A DNA stretch of 6,298 nt from Clostridiales bacterium UBA1779 (GTDB taxonomy: Bacteria; Bacillota; Clostridia; Oscillospirales; CAG-272). Both the position numbers and the translations under genes were made by a program. Location of the stretch: contig DCGL01000120.1 in NCBI GenBank assembly GCA_002314565.1, positions 1 through 6,298 on the forward strand, in the 5' to 3' direction. The notes below the pieces were generated by a model. The model did no database searches. It was given only the letters and a program-made list of their open reading frames with translations, and was not told the DNA's origin. Position 1 is the stretch's first letter. Every line of letters begins with the position of its first letter. Positions 1-5,394 of this stretch are shown piece after piece.

Positions 1-17
1 TTTCATAACCCCGTTGG

Positions 18-36
18 TGCCTTTCGCAGAAAGGCA
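18..36 (+). promoter_or_regulatory. Hairpin covering the ribosome binding site of the amidase gene
   Basis: TGCCTTTC (18-25) and GAAAGGCA (29-36) are perfect reverse complements around a three-base GCA loop. The right arm contains the only SD-like stretch before the gene (AGAAAGG, 28-34), which ends 12 bases before the ATG at 47. An 8-bp stem would hide this site in the mRNA, so it could damp translation. No T-run follows, so it is not an intrinsic terminator. The promoter is not visible in the few bases before the window edge. The palindrome is seen directly; a regulatory role is inference. Confidence 0.45.
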
Positions 37-46
37 GATTATAAAA

Positions 47-2470
47 ATGAGAAAAAAAGCAGTATCGTTTATACTTAGTATCACCTTATGTCTGGCGGCA
101 CTCGTTTCCTGCGAGAAATCCGGACCTGACGGCGAAAGTGCCGAATCGACGGAACCGGCAGTTGAATACAGCATAAGCTATGAGCTTGACGGAGGGACGT
201 GGAAGAAAATCTACTATACTCCCGCCGAACTGTTTGACCGGTATAAAGCGGATTTCAACGAGGCAGGCGTAAAGCTTTCAGAGCCGGGGGACCTTGATTC
301 GTCCAAAACCGACCCGACGGTTTTCGGCCAAATATACGCATCGACGAAGATGCAGATGAAATGGTTCTGGCTGTTGCGCGCTTTGTGGAATCAAAGTGAG
401 AAAGACAAGGCGATGAATCCGCAGTCGTGCACTTTCACCGATGAGAAGGTCAGAAACTTCTATCTCGTACAGCTGTGCGGCTTTTTCACGGGGACAAAAC
501 ACACAGATTCAACACTCAACCTGACCGGAACTGATTTTTCGGACCCGGACCTCTGCTCCCTGATAGCAGAGAACGGCCCCGTCAAGGATGATACCCCGGG
601 CGATGAAAAATATCTTTCCGGCCGGAAGCTTTCGCTGAAGGTCCTTGAAAAGGAGGCTTACGTTTTTTGCGGATGGAAGAACGGTGACAGCGTTATCACC
701 GAAATCGATGAGAAGACGCGCGGAAATCTCGTCCTCACTGCCGTATGGCAGGAGGCCGTCAAGCCGACGGATGTCGTTCTCGGCTCCATTCCTGCGGACG
801 GAATCGGATTATACGATACTCTTCAGCTTAGCTGGGAGGTCACTCCTGCCGATGCTTACGACAAAAAAGTGAAAATCAAATCCCTCGATACAAATATTCT
901 GACTGTAAATGACAAAGGATTGGTTACTGCCAAAAATGCAGGAACGGCCAAAATCAGATTTACTCTTACGGCAAATCCCGAATTTGAGAAAACGGTGGAA
1001 ATAAAAGTGTACACAGGAAATTATTTTGAAGCGGCTTATCTGGGGAACTCCTACACCTTTATAGGCGAGGACGTTTCTCTGAAATCGGTATTCCACGACG
1101 CGTACGGTGAAACGCATCCCGTGAGCTGGACGGCTCTGACCCCCGAAATTGCGTCGGTTGATTCAAAAGGCACCGTTCATCCGCTGAAAGCCGGACTTGC
1201 GAAGTTCAGAAGCAGCTATGACGAAACCCACTACCTTGATTTTACCGTTACGGTTCTTGAGGGGAACGTCAGTGACGAGATGAAGCTTGTGCTTGACAGT
1301 CACAATTCGAACGCGCTGACGGTATATAATCTCGGAATCGGTTCCGGAACTCCGGCATATTATTACGACGTTGTCGGCAGCGTGAGCGACCTGCTTTTCG
1401 ACGACCTGACAGTCGACAGAACCTATTACGACAGACAGAAGAGCGGGGAAAACAACTACGGTCCCATGTCGTCCGTTGAGTTTGTCACCGTTCATTATGC
1501 CGGAAATATGAACAGCGGTGCTGACGCCGACAATACCGCGGCTTACTGCACGAACAATACCAAGGACGTCTCGATTCATTACGTGACGGGACGCACGAAT
1601 CTCGCCTCATACGGAGGCACCTGGACCCCGGATAATTACGCCGCCTTTGCCTGCCTCAACGAAAAATACGGAGCCTGGCACGCTTCGACCGGCTCAAATC
1701 CCGTCAGTTGGGACAAAACCGGAGTCAAGGTCCGCGACATCGACCCCGCAACCCCGGAAATTTCGATCTCCGCTGACCTCTATTACACGATTAACGGACA
1801 GAAGACGATAATCAAAATCCCGACGCCTCCCGACGGATACGTCGTAAACGGAAACAGCGTGACCGCCGACGGAAAGACCGATACCGCGATAAATTATATG
1901 GGCCTGCGGACCAAGGTTGTCGACGGCGAATATTATCTTGCAAGAACCTGGTGGGGAAAGCAGAGAAGTCCGAAGGCGCTGTCGACCTACGGCGGAAATA
2001 TGAACTCCATCGGAATCGAAACCTGCGTGGATATTGGCTCCGACCTTATGCACACCTGGCACGTTACCGCCCAGCTCGTTGCAGACATATTGGTGCGTCA
2101 GAACCTGACGACCGACCGTGTAGTCGGACATCACTTCTTCAGCGGCAAGGACTGCCCGCAGCCGCTTCTTGAAAACGATCTGCAGCTCTGGTATGAATTT
2201 ATGGATATGGTTGAGGCGGAGTACGCAAAACAGAAATTATACGGCGACGCCAAAATCACCGCGAAGGTACTTGACGGAGCAGGTTTGCTGAAGGACAACG
2301 GACTTCTGACTCAGGACAGCAAGACGCATATCGTCACGTACGAAGTGACGGTCGAAAAGAACGGCAAGACTGAAAAGGTAACTCTTGCAACCTGCGTTGA
2401 ATCGTTTTACTCATTCACGGGAAGCAGGAGCACAAAATCCCTGCAGCAGCAAGGATATGATATAAGATAA
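47..2470 (+). CDS. Surface lipoprotein N-acetylmuramoyl-L-alanine amidase with Ig-like domains
   Basis: Predicted zinc amidase that cuts the bond between muramic acid and L-alanine in peptidoglycan, anchored outside the membrane as a lipoprotein (807 residues). The ATG at 47 is chosen over an upstream in-frame TTG at 14 because it gives a clean signal peptide: MRKK, a hydrophobic core, then lipobox LVSC with Cys22. Domains in order: a Flg_new/InlB-B-like repeat that appears split (about 41-59 and 193-235) around a helical, Trp-rich insert; two Big_2-like Ig domains (about 240-321 and 324-404); an Amidase_2-type domain (about 477-724); and a C-terminal tail of about 80 residues. By family comparison with T7 lysozyme, His483, His695 and Cys703 would bind zinc, and Tyr512 and Lys701 would be catalytic; the spacing H-x7-C with K two before C fits. 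About 100 extra residues sit between the WHA motif (about 544) and IGIE (about 655). A terminator follows the TAA. The exact cell-wall role (autolysin, remodelling or competition) cannot be told from sequence. Confidence 0.88.
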   Translation: MRKKAVSFILSITLCLAALVSCEKSGPDGESAESTEPAVEYSISYELDGGTWKKIYYTPAELFDRYKADFNEAGVKLSEPGDLDSSKTDPTVFGQIYASTKMQMKWFWLLRALWNQSEKDKAMNPQSCTFTDEKVRNFYLVQLCGFFTGTKHTDSTLNLTGTDFSDPDLCSLIAENGPVKDDTPGDEKYLSGRKLSLKVLEKEAYVFCGWKNGDSVITEIDEKTRGNLVLTAVWQEAVKPTDVVLGSIPADGIGLYDTLQLSWEVTPADAYDKKVKIKSLDTNILTVNDKGLVTAKNAGTAKIRFTLTANPEFEKTVEIKVYTGNYFEAAYLGNSYTFIGEDVSLKSVFHDAYGETHPVSWTALTPEIASVDSKGTVHPLKAGLAKFRSSYDETHYLDFTVTVLEGNVSDEMKLVLDSHNSNALTVYNLGIGSGTPAYYYDVVGSVSDLLFDDLTVDRTYYDRQKSGENNYGPMSSVEFVTVHYAGNMNSGADADNTAAYCTNNTKDVSIHYVTGRTNLASYGGTWTPDNYAAFACLNEKYGAWHASTGSNPVSWDKTGVKVRDIDPATPEISISADLYYTINGQKTIIKIPTPPDGYVVNGNSVTADGKTDTAINYMGLRTKVVDGEYYLARTWWGKQRSPKALSTYGGNMNSIGIETCVDIGSDLMHTWHVTAQLVADILVRQNLTTDRVVGHHFFSGKDCPQPLLENDLQLWYEFMDMVEAEYAKQKLYGDAKITAKVLDGAGLLKDNGLLTQDSKTHIVTYEVTVEKNGKTEKVTLATCVESFYSFTGSRSTKSLQQQGYDIR

Positions 2471-2493
2471 GATTATCAGCATAATACAATTCC

Positions 2494-2544
2494 GGGACCT
2501 GAACGGTTTCCTTTAAGAAGACGGTCGTTCAGGTTCCTTTTTTT
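2494..2544 (+). terminator. Intrinsic terminator of the amidase gene
   Basis: GGGACCTGAAC (2494-2504) pairs with GTTCAGGTTCC (2527-2537), 11 bp with one G-U, extendable by the G-C pair 2505/2526. Seven Ts follow (2538-2544). It lies 23 bases after the amidase stop and before the esterase promoter, so the two genes are probably transcribed separately. Confidence 0.85.
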
Positions 2545-2563
2545 CTTAAATAAGCAGAAAAAA

Positions 2564-2592
2564 TACTGTATTAAGCGATTTTGTGGTATAAT
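2564..2592 (+). promoter_or_regulatory. Extended -10 promoter of the esterase gene
   Basis: TGGTATAAT (2584-2592) is a perfect TGnTATAAT extended -10 box for the vegetative sigma factor. At the usual 17-base spacing the -35 position (2564-2569, TACTGT) is a very poor match to TTGACA, as extended -10 promoters can tolerate. The expected start is near base 2599, leaving a leader of about 39 bases. No clear operator was seen. Confidence 0.7.
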
Positions 2593-2637
2593 ATACGCAT
2601 TGAAAAATTTGTATGAAAATATACGAGGTGCTTATTT

Positions 2638-3378
2638 ATGGCTCAGGATGGAATTCAGAAATCAACTACTGCCGATGCGTTTCTTATGATCGGCCAGTCA
2701 AATATGGCGGGACGCGGGGACTTCAACGTCGTTCCGATTATAGACGACCCGAATCTGCTTATGCAGAGAAACGGACGCTGGCAGCGCCTGTCGGAACCGG
2801 TCAACCCCGACAGAGGCATTTTTTACGGACACGCTTTTCTCAGCGGAGTAAGTCTTGCACCCGAGTTTGCTCTTAAATATAAGGAGTACTCAGGCAACCG
2901 CACCGGTCTTATTCCCTGTGCAGACGGAGGAACGTCACTCGATGCCTGGCAGCCCGGAAAGACTCTTTTCGAATACGCTATGCTCTGCACGAAGATGGCA
3001 ATGAAGGTGAGCCCGCTCAAGGGCATACTCTGGCATCAGGGCGAAGCGGACGTCGTGAATGCTGAGCGCATAGCCGCATATCCTGAAAAATTCAAAACAA
3101 TGATTGAAGCCGTCTGGACTGAGCTCGGCATTGACCCGGTCCCGGTGCTTATCGGAGAGCTCGGCTCGTATCTTATCGAAAAGCGCGGCTGGACGATGGT
3201 TCCTGAGCTCAATGCAAAGTTTCGTGAAATAGAGAAGGAACTGCCTTACGTCGGCGTTGTCAGCGCCGAAGGCCTTGTATGCCGCCGGGACAACCTGCAC
3301 TTTGACTCTCCTTCCTGCCGCATTTTCGGCGACAGATACTTTGAGAAATATCTCGAAGTTATAGAGAGAATGAAATAA
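2638..3378 (+). CDS. SGNH-fold sialate O-acetylesterase-like carbohydrate esterase (SASA/CE6-like)
   Basis: Predicted serine esterase that removes acetyl or other acyl groups from a sugar, 246 residues. The SGNH blocks are visible in order: GQSNMAG with nucleophile Ser21, ADGGTSLDAW (Gly97/98), WHQGEAD with Gln134 and Glu136, and DNLHFD with Asp218 and His221. This matches the SASA/DUF303 family, which includes sialate O-acetylesterases and CE6 acetylxylan esterases. No signal peptide, membrane segment or accessory domain is present, so it probably acts in the cytoplasm on imported acetylated sugars; the substrate is not determinable. The ATG is supported by GAGGTG (2625-2630) seven bases upstream. 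It has its own promoter and is separated from the amidase by a terminator. The stop codon's last base begins a long hairpin formed by repeats; the likely transcript end is the terminator at 3554-3594. Confidence 0.85.
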   Translation: MAQDGIQKSTTADAFLMIGQSNMAGRGDFNVVPIIDDPNLLMQRNGRWQRLSEPVNPDRGIFYGHAFLSGVSLAPEFALKYKEYSGNRTGLIPCADGGTSLDAWQPGKTLFEYAMLCTKMAMKVSPLKGILWHQGEADVVNAERIAAYPEKFKTMIEAVWTELGIDPVPVLIGELGSYLIEKRGWTMVPELNAKFREIEKELPYVGVVSAEGLVCRRDNLHFDSPSCRIFGDRYFEKYLEVIERMK

Positions 3379-3406
3379 GATGACAGGGGACGGTTCTTTT
3401 GTCATC
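3379..3406 (-). repeat. Repeat copy 1, inverted
   Basis: This copy reads in the opposite direction to the other three. It is the reverse complement of copy 3 without mismatch and of copy 2 with a single difference that becomes a G-U pair in RNA. It follows the esterase stop codon with no gap. Confidence 0.9.
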
Positions 3407-3421
3407 TGGGCAAAACTCCCG

Positions 3422-3449
3422 GATGACAAAAGAACCGTCCCTTGTCATC
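3422..3449 (+). repeat. Repeat copy 2, direct
   Basis: 28-bp direct copy that differs from copy 3 at one base (CCCT where copy 3 has CCCC). It pairs along its full length with copy 1 to form the large hairpin at 3378-3450. Confidence 0.9.
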
Positions 3450-3464
3450 TGGCAAAAATGCCGA

Positions 3465-3492
3465 GATGACAAAAGAACCGTCCCCTGTCATC
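3465..3492 (+). repeat. Repeat copy 3, direct
   Basis: 28-bp direct copy and exact reverse complement of copy 1. It is flanked on both sides by the GGC-AAAAAT-GCC type gap sequence. Confidence 0.9.
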
Positions 3493-3508
3493 TGGGCAAA
3501 AATGCCGA

Positions 3509-3552
3509 GATGACAAAAGACCCCGACGTCAGTCGGATTGTCCCCTGTCATC
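3509..3552 (+). repeat. Repeat copy 4, direct, with internal insertion
   Basis: The outer 12 bases on each side match copy 3 exactly, but the central ACCG of copy 3 is replaced by 20 bases (3521-3540), making this copy 44 bp. The extra bases hold a small palindrome, CCGAC (3523-3527), GTCA loop, GTCGG (3532-3536). It lies directly before the A-run of the terminator. Confidence 0.85.
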
Positions 3553-3553
3553 T

Positions 3554-3594
3554 AAAAAAATCGCCTCTGCCGGTCGGCAGAGGCGATTTTTTTT
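3554..3594. terminator. Bidirectional intrinsic terminator between converging genes
   Basis: ATCGCCTCTGCC (3560-3571) and GGCAGAGGCGAT (3576-3587) pair perfectly around the four-base loop GGTC. The stem is flanked by seven As on the left (3554-3560) and eight Ts on the right (3587-3594), so it can extend to about 18 bp and present a U-run on either strand. It serves the esterase transcript from the left and the dehydrogenase operon from the right, whose stop is only 11 bases away. Confidence 0.93.
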
Positions 3595-3604
3595 CAGCTT
3601 AATT

Positions 3605-4891
3605 TCAGTTCAGAAAATCTACGGGATCGAGCTGCATCATGGGCATAAGTCTTGTAATGAGAATTCTGTATCTCATATATGCATGATAATGCAGGGCATC
3701 GCGGAAAAGCTCGTCTGTTACGTGAACGTCTTCGAGCTCAGTGGCGCAGCCGGCTCTCTTCATTTCGTCGTAAAGAACGTCGGGGTCGGGAACTACGTCA
3801 TAAATCATCTGACGGATTTCGGGCCAGGCTGCCTTGAATTTCTCAAGGTCAACTTTGTCGCAGATACTGGGATTGTTGAGCTTCTCAAGGTCGGGAAGCT
3901 GGTCGGGAGTGAAGTGAGCGTAGATGTCGTCCCAGTCGGGCTTATCGGGAACGGGATTGATTTCGGTTACTCTGTCAGCAAGGTTTCTGTAAAGTCTGCA
4001 GAGCTTTACGGTTGCAACTCCGACCTTCTTGCCGTGGAACTCGGGCCAGATGCCTCTGGCTACCTTGTAGCACTCAAGATAGTGTGATACGACGTGCTCT
4101 GCACCGGAAGCGGGACGGGAAGAGAGGGCGAGCTTCATGGCAAGTCCGGAAAGGACCAGGGCTTCCATAATGGCGCCGGCAGCTTCGGGGTCATTGGCAG
4201 TGACCTTGTCGGTCAGGTCGATGCACTTCTGAAGGGCGTTAAGAGTAATCTGTGCGACGTTTTCGCAGTAGTATTCGCCGATGAGAAGGTGTGCAATTCT
4301 CCATTCGAGAATTCCGAGGTACTTTGCAACCATGTCGCCGTAACCTGCAGCCTTGAGCTCTGTGGGAGCCTTTGCGAGAATGTTGGTGTCGGCAAGAATA
4401 ACCATAGGCTGACGTACGAAGAAGCTCTTCTTGAAGTTGTTCTCGATGATGGGGGCAGTATCGGAGGCAAAACCGTCCATTGAAGGAGCAGTTGCGAAAA
4501 TGCAGAATTTCTTGTCGAGGTCGAAGCTTGATACACGGCAGATGTCGTTGAGTGAACCTGTTCCGACTGAAATGATGCCGTCAACGTCCTTGGCGATTGC
4601 TTCGATTTCGTGAACCTGCTCGATTCTGGCGTACATCATATTCTTGTAGATGAGACGCTTGATTTGGAAGCCGGCTGCTTCGAGAGAGGCGGAAAGGCCT
4701 TCCTTTTCGGCAACGGCGATGGTGTTGCAGTCTGCTACGAGCAGAACGTTCTTCGGGAAGCCTGCGTCGGTCAGGATTTTTCCTGCATCGGGGGTTAGTC
4801 CCTTGTAGATTTCGACAACCTTGGTGTCGAAGGTATGGGGTCTGCCGCAGGGGCAGTTTTCGAGCGATTTAAGAAGACTTTTGAGGTCCAT
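3605..4891 (-). CDS. egsA: sn-Glycerol-1-phosphate dehydrogenase-like protein (AraM/EgsA family)
   Basis: Predicted NAD(P)-dependent, metal-binding enzyme that reduces dihydroxyacetone phosphate to sn-glycerol-1-phosphate in the cytoplasm, 428 residues, somewhat longer than the roughly 395 of Bacillus AraM. Visible family marks are the nucleotide-binding GTGSLNDICR (110-119), TAPSMDGFASDTAPI (134-148), GYGDMVAK with Asp186, SGAEHVVSH with His266 and EFHGKK with His286; Asp186, His266 and His286 fit the family's metal ligands. The N-terminus has CPCGRPH (13-19), a Cys/His cluster outside the core fold. The ATG has AGGGTGG-type SD bases (4901-4907) nine bases upstream. It is the last gene of a leftward operon, 43 bases after the DUF1934-like gene, and is closed by the terminator at 3554-3594. 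In Bacillus this product feeds heptaprenylglyceryl phosphate synthesis. A related dehydrogenase of other specificity is possible, so the symbol is by family only. Confidence 0.85.
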   Translation of the reverse strand: MDLKSLLKSLENCPCGRPHTFDTKVVEIYKGLTPDAGKILTDAGFPKNVLLVADCNTIAVAEKEGLSASLEAAGFQIKRLIYKNMMYARIEQVHEIEAIAKDVDGIISVGTGSLNDICRVSSFDLDKKFCIFATAPSMDGFASDTAPIIENNFKKSFFVRQPMVILADTNILAKAPTELKAAGYGDMVAKYLGILEWRIAHLLIGEYYCENVAQITLNALQKCIDLTDKVTANDPEAAGAIMEALVLSGLAMKLALSSRPASGAEHVVSHYLECYKVARGIWPEFHGKKVGVATVKLCRLYRNLADRVTEINPVPDKPDWDDIYAHFTPDQLPDLEKLNNPSICDKVDLEKFKAAWPEIRQMIYDVVPDPDVLYDEMKRAGCATELEDVHVTDELFRDALHYHAYMRYRILITRLMPMMQLDPVDFLN

Positions 4892-4914
4892 GGCTTTTTG
4901 CCACCCTTTCTTTT

Positions 4915-4933
4915 GGAGTCGTTTTCGGACTCC
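4915..4933. other. Small hairpin in the gap before the dehydrogenase gene
   Basis: GGAGTC (4915-4920) and GACTCC (4928-4933) form a 6-bp stem with a loop of seven. Read on the operon's strand it follows the DUF1934-like stop codon by one base and ends eight bases before the dehydrogenase SD. No U-run follows on that strand, so it is not a terminator for the operon; it might stabilise or mark a processing point in the mRNA. On the plus strand it is followed by T-rich sequence (4934-4949), but that tract encodes the lysine-rich C-terminus of the upstream gene. Confidence 0.4.
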
Positions 4934-4934
4934 T

Positions 4935-5384
4935 TTATTTTATTTTTTTCAAGTCTATTTTCATGGCGACCTTTTCAACTCTGAAGCCGTGAAGCTCGGA
5001 ATTGTACGCAAGCCGCATTTTGCCGTTTTTCAGTATCGTGTTCTGCAGGGAACGGCAGTCTGTCGTGATTTCAAGACTGTCACCGTCGTTGCGGTTAATA
5101 CTTATGTGACGCTGCCCCTCTTCAACTACGAGAGTAAGACTGTCATGACTGCCGGGAAATTCCTGGTGCAGAGTGACAATACCGGGGTCATCCTTCGGGA
5201 AACTGATTCTGCATTTTCCCAGACTCGGTTCAGCGTATTCTATATTGACCATACCGCATTTAACGGAAACGTCGGCTTCATAAATGCCCTGGGTATTCTG
5301 TTTTTCGATGGCTGTGCGCTCCTCTTCGGGATCTGCCAGGCATTCCCGTCTGAGAGTGAGCCTGAGAACTGCTTTAAAACTCAT
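4935..5384 (-). CDS. DUF1934/YwiB-like calycin-type small protein
   Basis: 149-residue soluble protein with no signal peptide or membrane segment. The pattern fits DUF1934 (Bacillus YwiB, a calycin-like beta-barrel of unknown role): an early TQGIYE strand (31-36), a strand ending NIEYAEPSLGK (47-57), EEGQRHIS (88-95), then LEITTDCRSLQN (104-115) and a final strand pair ending in a lysine-rich tail. The match is from remembered family motifs and is moderate. The ATG at 5384 is preferred, with GGA five bases upstream; an in-frame TTG at 5393 would add three residues. It starts 10 bases after the WG-repeat gene's stop and ends 43 bases before the dehydrogenase, so it is the middle gene of an apparent operon. 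No function can be given. Confidence 0.72.
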   Translation of the reverse strand: MSFKAVLRLTLRRECLADPEEERTAIEKQNTQGIYEADVSVKCGMVNIEYAEPSLGKCRISFPKDDPGIVTLHQEFPGSHDSLTLVVEEGQRHISINRNDGDSLEITTDCRSLQNTILKNGKMRLAYNSELHGFRVEKVAMKIDLKKIK

Positions 5385-5394
5385 TTTTTCCAAC

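Larger units (their letters stand above)
3378..3553. repeat. Four-copy palindromic repeat array, 43-44 bp period
   Basis: The gene-free stretch after the esterase contains four copies of a 28-bp element with ends GATGACA and TGTCATC and core AAAGAACCGTCCC. They start at 3379 (inverted), 3422, 3465 and 3509 (direct). The 14-16 base gaps resemble each other (GGC, an A-rich loop, then GCC or CCC) and are themselves small palindromes. No transposase, target-site duplication or credible gene is present. From memory, similar GGGACGGTTCT-type palindromes are scattered through clostridial genomes, which suggests a REP-like or MITE-like non-autonomous element; that assignment is inference. The array is in the 3' untranslated part of the esterase mRNA. 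Confidence 0.85.

Noticed and set aside
14..46. TTG at 14 as the start of the amidase
   Set aside because: It would put 11 residues before a textbook lipoprotein signal peptide that begins at the ATG at 47.
1163..2134. Long minus-strand open frames (138 and 146 codons) inside the amidase gene
   Set aside because: They are antisense to the catalytic and Ig-like regions, whose motifs fix the real frame; the shadows look like composition effects.
2613..2876. Open frame of 87 codons overlapping the esterase start
   Set aside because: It overlaps the esterase in another frame, starts before the SD at 2625, and its protein has no recognisable pattern, whereas the esterase frame shows all SGNH blocks.
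3378..3553. Possible CRISPR array from evenly spaced 28-bp repeats
   Set aside because: The gaps are only 14-16 bases and resemble each other, one copy is inverted and one has an insertion, and no cas gene is near. CRISPR spacers are unique and longer.
3399..3602. Open frame of 67 codons across the repeat array, plus strand
   Set aside because: Its codons are simply repeat copies read through, giving recurring peptide snippets; it has no SD site and runs into the terminator stem.
3683..4483. Two plus-strand open frames (134 and 129 codons) inside the dehydrogenase gene
   Set aside because: They are antisense shadows of a conserved enzyme, with no SD site or domain pattern.
4915..4949. Hairpin plus T-rich tract read as a plus-strand terminator
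   Set aside because: No plus-strand gene ends before it, and the T-rich bases are the complement of lysine codons at the end of the DUF1934-like gene.
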